Below are positions 1 through 4,944 of a stretch of 6,255 nucleotides of DNA, in pieces (the stretch's first letter is position 1; each line of letters opens with the position of its first letter). The notes under the pieces are model-generated. The model worked only from the letters and a program-made list of their open reading frames with translations. It was not told the origin of the DNA and made no database searches. Both the position numbers and the translations under genes were made by a program. Source of the DNA: Delftia sp. PS-11 (GTDB taxonomy: Bacteria; Pseudomonadota; Gammaproteobacteria; Burkholderiales; Burkholderiaceae_C); the NCBI RefSeq assembly GCF_029870285.1, contig NZ_JACSYA010000061.1:1-6255 (forward strand), read 5' to 3'.

Positions 1-30
1 TGCGCTGGCTGGCGCGCTACCATCGGCGGC

Positions 31-804
31 ATGACCAATGCATCGACGCACCCTCACCTCACCATACTGACCGGCGCCTCGCGCGGCATGGGCCTGGCCA
101 TGGCGCTGCAATTGCTGCAGGCGGGCCATGTGCTTGTCGCCATGTCGCGCTCGCACAGCCCGGCGCTGGAGCAGGCGGCAGCACAATCGGGAGCCACCCT
201 GCTGCAGTGGAGCGTGGACCTGGCCGCCCCGCAGGCCGCAGCGCAGCGGCTTGGCGAATGGCTGGCAGGCCAGGACGCGGTGCGCTATGCCAGCGCCACG
301 CTGATTAACAACGCCGGCGTCATCCCGCAGATCGCGCCACTGTCGCAACTGCAGGCCGCCGATATCGCGCAGGCACTGCGCGTGGGCCTGGAAGCGCCCA
401 TGCTGCTCACAGCAGCCTTCCTGGCAGCCACCGAAAGCTGGACCGTGCCGCGCAAGGTGCTCAACATCTCCTCGGGGCTGGGCCGGCGCGCCATCGCATC
501 GCAGGCCACCTACTGCGCGGCCAAGGCCGGCATGGACCATTTCAGCCGCAGCGTGGCCCTGGATGAAGCGCTCAAGCCCCACGGCGCGCGCATCTGCTCT
601 CTGGCGCCCGGTGTCATCGATACGGACATGCAGCAGCAACTGCGCAGCGCAGATGCCACGGCATTCCCCGATGCCGGCAATTTCGTCCAGCTCAAGGCCG
701 GCGGACAGCTCACCTCGCCCCAGGAGGCTGGCGCACGCGTGCTGGCCTGGCTGAACCGCGCCGACTTCGGCGAACAGGCCGTGGCCGATGTGCGCCAGCC
801 CTGA
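31..804 (+). CDS. Short-chain dehydrogenase/reductase (SDR), classical type
   Basis: This 257-residue protein has the classical SDR layout for NAD(P)H-dependent carbonyl/alcohol oxidoreduction in the cytoplasm. The cofactor glycine motif TGASRGMG is at residues 14-21, NNAG at 93-96, the catalytic Ser at 148, the YCAAK active site (Tyr161, Lys165) and the PGVIDTDM segment after 193. Arg40 after the second strand hints at NADPH preference (family knowledge). The overall look recalls sepiapterin-reductase/benzil-reductase-like SDRs, but the substrate cannot be read from the sequence. By eye, the Asn of the usual N-S-Y-K tetrad (normally in a VNL-type segment) aligns with Gly119 in RVGLEAP. The start is uncertain: the frame stays open to the window edge, only a weak ggcgg precedes ATG31, and a different frame ends at TGA 32-34, giving an ATGA overlap with a possible upstream gene. 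SDR identity is firm; the substrate is unknown. Confidence 0.93.
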   Translation: MTNASTHPHLTILTGASRGMGLAMALQLLQAGHVLVAMSRSHSPALEQAAAQSGATLLQWSVDLAAPQAAAQRLGEWLAGQDAVRYASATLINNAGVIPQIAPLSQLQAADIAQALRVGLEAPMLLTAAFLAATESWTVPRKVLNISSGLGRRAIASQATYCAAKAGMDHFSRSVALDEALKPHGARICSLAPGVIDTDMQQQLRSADATAFPDAGNFVQLKAGGQLTSPQEAGARVLAWLNRADFGEQAVADVRQP

Positions 805-825
805 AGCTGGCGCATGGCACGCATC

Positions 826-831
826 TAAAAT
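826..831 (+). promoter_or_regulatory. Possible -10 hexamer (TAAAAT) for the TctC-type receptor gene
   Basis: TAAAAT lies 22 bases after the dehydrogenase stop in otherwise GC-rich DNA and differs from the sigma-70 consensus at one position. No convincing -35 is visible; CTGAAG at 801-806 is a poor match with a long spacer. If real, it would give a leader of about 210 nt before the receptor ATG at 1050. Confidence 0.3.
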
Positions 832-844
832 GGCCTGTTGCCTG

Positions 845-868
845 CGGGCGGGACACAACCCCGGCCCG
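845..868 (+). other. GC-rich hairpin in the receptor-gene leader
   Basis: CGGGCGGG (845-852) pairs with CCC (860-862) and GCCCG (864-868), leaving G863 bulged and a seven-base loop. It is followed by a second small palindrome, GGGC-AA-GCCC, at 872-881. There is no T-run, so it is not an intrinsic terminator. It sits in the 245-base gene-free stretch 805-1049, which otherwise holds only the candidate -10, the dyad at 902-918 and the ribosome binding site. GC-rich DNA makes such hairpins by chance, so a role is unproven. Confidence 0.3.
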
Positions 869-901
869 TGGGGGCAAGCCCTTGTGGCGCGCAGTGCAGC
901 A

Positions 902-918
902 TCCACATACATTGTGGA
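902..918. promoter_or_regulatory. 17-bp operator-like dyad upstream of the receptor gene
   Basis: TCCACA-TACAT-TGTGGA is a perfect 6+6 palindrome with a five-base centre, 132 bases before the receptor start and 71 bases after the candidate -10. Size and symmetry fit a dimeric repressor or activator site, for example of the GntR, LysR or TetR type that often controls solute receptors. No regulator gene is present in the window, so the factor is unknown. Confidence 0.35.
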
Positions 919-1049
919 CAGGCCGCGCAAGATGGCGAAACACCCCTGACGGCCATCGCCAGCCCCTTCGTTCGCGGTACCGCAGCCGATGCCCGCCATC
1001 TGCGCATGGATGCGGCACCGCCCCATACGACCCTGGAGTTTCTTCTTTC

Positions 1050-2033
1050 ATGTTCCGCCAACTGATCACCTGCACCGCCGTGGCCGCTGCCATGGCCATG
1101 AGCTTTTCCGCCGCAGCGCAGACTGCCGCTGCCGACTACCCGAACAAGCCAGTGCGCATGATCGTGCCCTTCCCGCCCGGCGGCGGCACCGATATCCTCT
1201 CGCGCGTGATCTCCAGCAAGCTCACCGAAGTCAGCAAATGGACCGTGGTGCCCGATAACCGCGCAGGCGCGGGCGGCACCATCGGCATCACCGAAGCCGT
1301 CAAGTCCGCACCCACCGGCTACGACATGGTCATGGGCCAGAAAGACAACGTAGTCCTGGGCCCCTATCTCTACAAGAATCTGCCCTGGAACCCGGTCAAG
1401 GACCTGGTGCCCGTCGCCCATGTGGCCTACACGCCCATCGTGATCGCCACCAGCGTGAACTCGCCCTACAAGACGCTGACCGATGTCGTGGCTGCCGCCA
1501 GGCAGAATCCGGGCAAGCTGACCTATGGCTCGCCAGGCAACGGCACCAGCATCCACATCTCGGGCGTGCTGCTGGAAAAAGCCGCAGGCATCAAACTGGT
1601 CCACGTGCCCTACAAGGGCTCCAACCCGGCCCTCATGGACGCCCTGTCGGGCAATGTGGATCTGCTGGTATCGTCCGTGCCCTCGGCCATCGCCCAGATC
1701 AAGGCCGGCAAACTGCGCGCCATCGCCGTGACCTCGGCCAAGCGCTCGACCTCGCTGCCCGACACGCCCACGCTGGCCGAATCGGGGCTCAAGGGCTTTG
1801 ATGTCAGCACCTGGTACGGACTGTTCATGCCCAAAGGCACCCCGGCGGCCATCGTGGCCAAGGCCAACTCCGAGGTGAACAAGCTGCTGGCCATGCCCGA
1901 AGTGCGCGAAGCCATCCAGACACAGGGTGCCGAACCCCAGTCTATGACCGTGGCCGACTTCGACAAGATGTTCCAGGCCGACTTCCGCCAGTCCAAGCAG
2001 ATCGTCGAGTCCTCGGGCGCCAAGATCGAATAA
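1050..2033 (+). CDS. Bug/TctC-family periplasmic solute-binding receptor (tripartite tricarboxylate transporter type)
   Basis: The 327-residue product is a typical Bug receptor, the extracytoplasmic ligand-binding subunit associated with tripartite tricarboxylate transporters. These usually bind small carboxylates. A Sec signal peptide occupies about residues 1-24 (basic MFRQ, a hydrophobic Ala-rich core, then a SAAAQ/AAA-type cleavage region). The mature part shows the family hallmarks FPPGGGTD (41-48), NRAGAGG, the VPYKG loop and LRAIAVTS plus the LPDTPTLAESG block. The frame runs upstream to a TTG at 882, but ATG1050 is preferred because the signal peptide starts there and GGAG (1035-1038) precedes it by 11 bases. 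No TctA/TctB membrane genes accompany it; orphan Bug receptors are normal in Comamonadaceae and Bordetella. The ligand cannot be deduced. The stop codon touches the inverted-repeat element at 2033. Confidence 0.93.
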   Translation: MFRQLITCTAVAAAMAMSFSAAAQTAAADYPNKPVRMIVPFPPGGGTDILSRVISSKLTEVSKWTVVPDNRAGAGGTIGITEAVKSAPTGYDMVMGQKDNVVLGPYLYKNLPWNPVKDLVPVAHVAYTPIVIATSVNSPYKTLTDVVAAARQNPGKLTYGSPGNGTSIHISGVLLEKAAGIKLVHVPYKGSNPALMDALSGNVDLLVSSVPSAIAQIKAGKLRAIAVTSAKRSTSLPDTPTLAESGLKGFDVSTWYGLFMPKGTPAAIVAKANSEVNKLLAMPEVREAIQTQGAEPQSMTVADFDKMFQADFRQSKQIVESSGAKIE

Positions 2034-2156
2034 GAACCGCTAACACGACCCAGCAAATCGAAGATTTGCGGTTGAGACGAGGCGCGAAGCCGCAGGCAGT
2101 ACAAACGGTACGACAAGGCGAAGCAACGACGTATCAAGGGTTGTGTTAGCGGTTCT
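2033..2156. repeat. 124-bp element bounded by 19-nt inverted repeats (possible dispersed intergenic repeat)
   Basis: The left arm (2033-2051, starting AGAACCGCTAACAC) and right arm (2138-2156, ending GTGTTAGCGGTTCT) are reverse complements over 19 positions with one difference, which becomes a G-U pair in RNA, so a transcript could fold a continuous 19-bp stem. Inside are a perfect hairpin GCAAATC-gaa-GATTTGC (2053-2069) and a GTAC...GTAC pair (2099-2111). The left arm begins on the last base of the receptor stop codon. It has no coding capacity and no T-run. It resembles dispersed MITE-like or REP-like elements at gene ends in Burkholderiales, and could act as a 3' end or RNA stabiliser. Copy number cannot be judged from one window. 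Confidence 0.6.
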
Positions 2157-2176
2157 AAGCCCGGCCTGGCGGCAAT

Positions 2177-2203
2177 GGCGCGGTACAGCCTTGGCACCGC
2201 GCC
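2177..2203. other. Strong hairpin in the intergenic region before the hemerythrin gene
   Basis: GGCGCGGT (2177-2184) pairs perfectly with ACCGCGCC (2196-2203), and GCC-tt-GGC (2188-2195) continues the stem with a three-base bulge on one side. It follows the 124-bp inverted-repeat element, so it may add to transcript termination after the receptor gene, although no U-tract follows. Confidence 0.35.
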
Positions 2204-2230
2204 TGCCTGTACATGTTGTTACTGCGCAAC

Positions 2231-2244
2231 ATGACCTGGGTCAA
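2231..2244 (+). promoter_or_regulatory. FNR/DNR-type binding site upstream of the hemerythrin gene
   Basis: ATGAC-CTGG-GTCAA matches the NO-responsive DNR/NnrR-like half sites TTGAC-N4-GTCAA at 9 of 10 positions and the FNR consensus TTGAT-N4-ATCAA at 7 of 10. Its centre (2237.5) is 68 bases upstream of the hemerythrin ATG. A -10-like AATACT at 2267-2272 lies exactly 22 bases beyond the box, which is the class II arrangement (centre at -41.5 if transcription starts near 2279). Which CRP/FNR-family protein binds is inference. Confidence 0.55.
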
Positions 2245-2266
2245 GGACACATATGACAGTTACATG

Positions 2267-2272
2267 AATACT
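2267..2272 (+). promoter_or_regulatory. Candidate -10 hexamer of the hemerythrin promoter
   Basis: AATACT matches TATAAT at four of six positions and has no recognisable -35, as expected for an activator-dependent promoter. Its distance to the FNR/DNR-like box at 2231-2244 is the class II spacing. The implied start site near 2279 would give a short 27-base leader carrying GGAGA. Confidence 0.4.
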
Positions 2273-2305
2273 TCTGCGGAAAGCATCTGATTTCTGGAGA
2301 ATGCC

Positions 2306-2818
2306 ATGGCACTGCTGGTCTGGGTCCCCGAACTGGACACAGGAATTGCGGAAATCGACCGGCAGCACCGCCGAATCGTCGACTACATCAACAAACTCTA
2401 CGAACTGCGTTCCTCCCATGACCGCGAAGGTCTGGGAGACGTGATCGGCGAGATGGTGGACTACACCGTCTCCCACTTCGTCTTCGAGGAAAGCCTGATG
2501 GAAAGCGCAGGCTACACCTTCTCGGGGCCGCACAAGAAAGTGCACGAACTGTTCACGCGCCGCGTCATCGAGATGCAGACCCGCTTCGATGCAGGCGAGG
2601 ACGTTGCGGCCGAGCTGCACGGCATGCTGTCACGCTGGCTGTTCAACCACATCCGCAACGAAGACTACGGCTATGTGGACTCGGCCAAAGCCTACCTGCG
2701 CATGACGCAGGAAGCCAGCCCCGCAGCGGAAAAGGAACGGCTCAAGGCCGAGGTGCTGCACGAGCTGGAGCTGCAGCGCAAGAAGAAAAGCTGGCTGGGC
2801 CGGATCTTCGGCCGCTGA
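2306..2818 (+). CDS. Bacteriohemerythrin with a basic C-terminal helix
   Basis: This 170-residue cytoplasmic protein carries the complete hemerythrin di-iron ligand set: His21 (DRQH), His57 and Glu61 (SHFVFEE), His76 and His80 (HKKVH), His115 and Asp120 (NHIRNED), in the spacing known from Methylococcus bacteriohemerythrin. It should bind O2 reversibly at a non-heme di-iron centre and may act in oxygen storage, sensing, delivery or NO handling. The globin-like four-helix domain ends near residue 130. Residues 140-170 form a charged, probably coiled helix finishing in KKKSWLGRIFGR, longer than minimal bacteriohemerythrins and possibly a membrane- or partner-docking tail. GGAGA (2296-2300) five bases before ATG2306 supports the start. 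The promoter carries an FNR/DNR-like site, in keeping with an oxygen- or NO-linked role. It is not fused to a chemotaxis or GGDEF domain. Confidence 0.93.
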   Translation: MALLVWVPELDTGIAEIDRQHRRIVDYINKLYELRSSHDREGLGDVIGEMVDYTVSHFVFEESLMESAGYTFSGPHKKVHELFTRRVIEMQTRFDAGEDVAAELHGMLSRWLFNHIRNEDYGYVDSAKAYLRMTQEASPAAEKERLKAEVLHELELQRKKKSWLGRIFGR

Positions 2819-2827
2819 GAGCAGGAC

Positions 2828-2853
2828 AAAAAAGGCTCCCCGTGCGGGGAGCC
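2828..2853 (-). terminator. Intrinsic terminator for the universal stress protein gene
   Basis: On the minus strand, GGCTCCCC-GCAC-GGGGAGCC (eight perfect pairs, tetraloop, 2853 to 2834) is followed directly by six T residues (2833-2828). It lies 26 bases after the stress-gene stop. The hairpin also follows the convergent hemerythrin stop by 15 bases, but on the plus strand no T-run follows, so termination in that direction would be weaker. Confidence 0.9.
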
Positions 2854-2879
2854 GGCTCAGCTTATCAGGAGCCTCCGTC

Positions 2880-3317
2880 TTACTCGCGTACCACCAGCAC
2901 CGGCACGCGCACGGCCCCCAGCACACGCTGGGTCACGCTGCCCAGCACCAGCTTTTCCAGGCCACGGCGCCCCTGGGAGCCCATGATGATCAGGTCGGCG
3001 CCCGTGCTTTCCAGCACGCGCACAATGCCCTCGTGCACAGCATGGCCCTCGCCCACCACAGTGGAGACGGCAATACCGGCCTCATCGGCGATCTTTCTGA
3101 CGGCATCCAGCGTCGTGTTGGCTTCCGCAGTGGCCGCGTTGAGGTACTGCGACTGGCCATAGGCAAAGTCGGCGCCCACGCCCGTGAAAGGATAGGGATC
3201 AACGACATAGACTGCCGTCAGCGCGCTGCCGAACGTCTTGGCCAGCTCCACGCCCTTGTGCACTGCCAGCGTAGAGCTGTTGGAGCCGTCCACGGGAACC
3301 AGAATGTGCTTGAACAT
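2880..3317 (-). CDS. Universal stress protein, ATP-binding UspA-domain type
   Basis: The product is a single Usp domain of 145 residues, the normal length. It begins with the first strand FKHILVPVDGS, where Asp10 contacts nucleotide. The ATP-binding signature G-2X-G-9X-G-S is complete as GSQG (113-116), nine residues, then GS (126-127), placing it with the ATP-binding (MJ0577-like) rather than the non-binding UspA branch. Such proteins are cytoplasmic dimers that support survival in starvation, anaerobiosis or redox stress. The frame extends 22 codons further up, but ATG3317 is chosen because the domain starts there and AAAGGAG (3333-3327) precedes it by nine bases. A perfect FNR box lies about 100 bases upstream, recalling Anr-controlled Usp genes in Pseudomonas. 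The gene ends at a strong terminator and converges with the hemerythrin gene. Confidence 0.95.
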   Translation of the reverse strand: MFKHILVPVDGSNSSTLAVHKGVELAKTFGSALTAVYVVDPYPFTGVGADFAYGQSQYLNAATAEANTTLDAVRKIADEAGIAVSTVVGEGHAVHEGIVRVLESTGADLIIMGSQGRRGLEKLVLGSVTQRVLGAVRVPVLVVRE

Positions 3318-3413
3318 GCTTTCTCTCTCCTTTGTTGGGATGGCGGCCGCCACACAGGGCCGGAGGCCGCCGGTTCGATGCATGACAGTCTGCCCCGATG
3401 ACGGGCCAGCATC

Positions 3414-3427
3414 TTGATATTTATCAA
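3414..3427 (-). promoter_or_regulatory. Perfect FNR/ANR box upstream of the universal stress protein gene
   Basis: TTGAT-N4-ATCAA is an exact match to the FNR/ANR consensus, and symmetry extends one base on each side (C...G). The centre (3420.5) is 103 bases upstream of the stress-protein ATG and overlaps the TGA of the preceding dioxygenase gene. The class II position for a -10 would be AGACTG/CAGACT at 3392-3386, a poor hexamer, which fits strict activator dependence. FNR, an oxygen-sensing Fe-S regulator, is the natural candidate (inference). Confidence 0.75.
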
Positions 3428-4206
3428 GCCTGCCGGCGTCGGTCCAGCTCGGCCCCCTGAAAACCCTGACGGCGATAGGTCAGCACCAGCGTATCGCGCA
3501 CACCGCCCGGCCGCTGCGGCTGTATGGGCGTGGTCTCATGGATCATGCGCGCATCGTCCAGCAGCAGAACGGACCAGGGCTCGGTCAGCGTGAAACGCTG
3601 ACCGCTGGGCCCAGCCGCCTCGAAGATGCGTGTCTCGCCGCCCTTGACGCCATCGCGCCCTACCAGAATCACGGCCACCAGGTCCACGCCATCGCGGTGT
3701 GCGCCCTCGGGCGTGGGCCGGCCGATGCCATCCGTCGTGTCAATGCGGAACTGGTGGGACTCGATGAACCAGGGCTCCTGCCGGCCCGGCTCGCAAAACA
3801 CCTGATCCGACAGGTTCGCCAGTGCCAGCAGCAGCCGGTGCCAGGCCGGGCTTTGCGCCGTGGCATCGTGCATGGGCTCGAACATGCGCAGCATGCCGCC
3901 ATGCAGCGCGTTGTACTCGACCGGCTGCCAGTGCGCGCGGTGAGGAACCTGATGCAACTTGCCCGCCTCGGCAACGAAGCAGGAGTGGCGGCGGCGACGG
4001 TAGCGGCCACCGTCCTTGAGAAAGGCATCCGGCGGCAGCCCGGACCAGTCGGCGGCCATGGCCTGCAGCTCAGGCAGGGCCAGCCCAGCCCAGGCTGCGA
4101 ACGCATCGGGACGCAGCACCGCATAGCCTGCGTCGCGCAGCGACTGCGCTGCATCCTGGGGGGCGATATAGGGAGGGGAGAACGTGATGTGCGCCATAGG
4201 CCGCAC
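3424..4206 (-). CDS. 2-oxoglutarate/Fe(II)-dependent dioxygenase family protein (amino-acid hydroxylase-like)
   Basis: This 260-residue protein looks like the 2OG-Fe dioxygenase family (PF10014-type, which includes L-isoleucine 4-hydroxylase of Bacillus). The iron triad is visible as His170-x-Asp172 (AHRDG) and His223 (MIHET), with Arg237 (GGVRD) in position to bind the 2-oxoglutarate carboxylate. The stretch RRRRHSCF (70-77) and the VEYNALHGGMLRMFEP region (96-111) are also in the style of this family. It would couple 2-oxoglutarate decarboxylation to hydroxylation of a small substrate, probably a free amino acid, in the cytoplasm; the substrate is unknown. The start is taken as GTG4206 because GGGAG (4217-4213) stands six bases before it; ATG4197, three codons in, would be 15 bases away. 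The stop overlaps the FNR box of the downstream gene, 106 bases before its ATG. Confidence 0.85.
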   Translation of the reverse strand: MRPMAHITFSPPYIAPQDAAQSLRDAGYAVLRPDAFAAWAGLALPELQAMAADWSGLPPDAFLKDGGRYRRRRHSCFVAEAGKLHQVPHRAHWQPVEYNALHGGMLRMFEPMHDATAQSPAWHRLLLALANLSDQVFCEPGRQEPWFIESHQFRIDTTDGIGRPTPEGAHRDGVDLVAVILVGRDGVKGGETRIFEAAGPSGQRFTLTEPWSVLLLDDARMIHETTPIQPQRPGGVRDTLVLTYRRQGFQGAELDRRRQA

Positions 4207-4331
4207 AGCTTACTCCCGGCACACGGCCCGCACAGTGATCCTGCGCATGAATTTACGCAACGCAGTGGCAACAGGAGCGCATCAATGGCTGCACCTCATC
4301 CAGCCAGCCTCCCAGATTTGGGCGGCCTGAA

Positions 4332-4351
4332 GCGCCTGGCAGCGAAGGCGC
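4332..4351 (-). terminator. Weak candidate terminator hairpin at the island edge
   Basis: GCGCCT (4332-4337) and AGGCGC (4346-4351) form a perfect six-pair stem with an eight-base loop, starting 11 bases after the stop of the small AT-rich gene on the minus strand. No T-run follows, so function is doubtful. The stretch 4207-4361 otherwise holds no gene I can support, only the dioxygenase ribosome binding site at 4213-4217. Confidence 0.25.
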
Positions 4352-4361
4352 CACGTGAATC

Positions 4362-4796
4362 TTACTCATGATATTCATCAAATATTTTTCTCCAGCACCC
4401 TTCCACTCTTTCACGCCATAAATCCGGTGTACTTTTTTCGAAGAAATTACCATCAATAGGATTATTTATTCTGTAATTTATAGCATATTTCATGAATTTT
4501 TTCTTATATTTATCCATTTTATAACTTCTCGGGTATATTAAATTCACATATGAATAATACCACTTAACCGGAAAGTCACAATAATCAAGAATATACAAAG
4601 ATAATTTTCTCTCTTTTTCATAAGAAACATTTTCTTTATTTTTCAGAATATTTTTCTCAATATAAGATATCTCGTCATATATTGAAAATGGCGCATCTAC
4701 ATACTTTATAACATCGTAAATTGAGTCAAAAATCGCAAATATTAGCATCACACATAGCGTAATGAGAAAAATTGTGATTTTATTGATTCTTTTCAT
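4362..4796 (-). CDS. Small single-pass membrane-anchored protein, unknown family; paralogue of the 4945-5361 gene
   Basis: I do not recognise a named family. The 144-residue product has a basic start (MKRINK) and one hydrophobic segment at about residues 7-23, giving an N-in inner-membrane anchor or uncleaved signal. A charged, Tyr/Lys-rich, probably helical domain follows. Its C-terminal part YRINNPI (108-114), FFE (118-120) and CW (134-135) matches the neighbouring paralogue in order and spacing, as does a central cysteine (Cys73). AT-rich codon use is unlike the flanking backbone, indicating transfer, and the composition changes within about ten bases after its stop. The ribosome binding site is poor (AAGG only three bases before ATG4796). 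Tandem small AT-rich paralogues beside a truncated large-protein tail suggest an immunity protein of a contact-dependent toxin system; this is inference from context only. Confidence 0.72.
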   Translation of the reverse strand: MKRINKITIFLITLCVMLIFAIFDSIYDVIKYVDAPFSIYDEISYIEKNILKNKENVSYEKERKLSLYILDYCDFPVKWYYSYVNLIYPRSYKMDKYKKKFMKYAINYRINNPIDGNFFEKSTPDLWRERVEGCWRKIFDEYHE

Positions 4797-4944
4797 ATGC
4801 CTTGTCTGCTGGCATTATGCATAGGTCTCGCTCAGCAGTCCCGTGCCTCTGTAGAAGTAGTAGCTGACCTGGACGGTCTGGCCTAGCTTGAATCAGCCAT
4901 TCCAAGCTGTCATCGCCATAGAATTCGATAAATTATTAAAAATA
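4797..4944. other. GC-rich fragment of unknown origin lodged between the two AT-rich paralogues
   Basis: About 4800-4925 is markedly more GC-rich than the genes on both sides. On the minus strand one frame is open from 4892 to a TAA at 4815 (reading ...QVSYYFYRGTGLLSETYA) without a start, and another reads EFYGDDSLEWLIQ just before it. Both look like protein-coding text joined out of frame, so this is probably a scrap of a larger backbone gene, perhaps the core of an Rhs-type protein. I cannot identify it. Confidence 0.4.

Noticed and set aside
2..34. Tail of an upstream gene ending at TGA 32-34
   Set aside because: Only ten codons are visible and other frames are also open, so an upstream gene cannot be supported, although the ATGA overlap is suggestive.
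882..1049. In-frame N-terminal extension of the solute receptor from TTG882
   Set aside because: It would put 56 Arg/Pro-rich residues ahead of a clear Sec signal peptide; ATG1050 has a GGAG and directly starts the signal peptide.
825..1604. Long minus-strand open frame opposite the receptor gene
   Set aside because: It is antisense to a firmly identified gene, is rich in Gly/His/Asp typical of reverse-frame GC-rich reading, and has no family features.
2053..2069. Hairpin GCAAATC-gaa-GATTTGC as a stand-alone terminator of the receptor gene
   Set aside because: No T-run follows and it is an internal part of the larger inverted-repeat element.
1610..2197. Minus-strand frame across the end of the receptor gene and the inverted-repeat element
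   Set aside because: It overlaps a sure gene and a structured repeat and shows no recognisable domain.
4246..4329. 27-codon plus-strand ORF (starting MNLRNAVATG)
   Set aside because: No ribosome binding site, no neighbours on that strand and no recognisable motif; expected by chance.
3538..4371. Plus-strand 277-codon frame opposite the dioxygenase
   Set aside because: Antisense shadow; the minus strand encodes a protein with an intact HxD...H iron triad and conserved Arg.
4253..4456. 67-codon minus frame spanning the GC/AT boundary
   Set aside because: It crosses the composition boundary and overlaps the end of the 4362-4796 gene out of frame, with no ribosome binding site.
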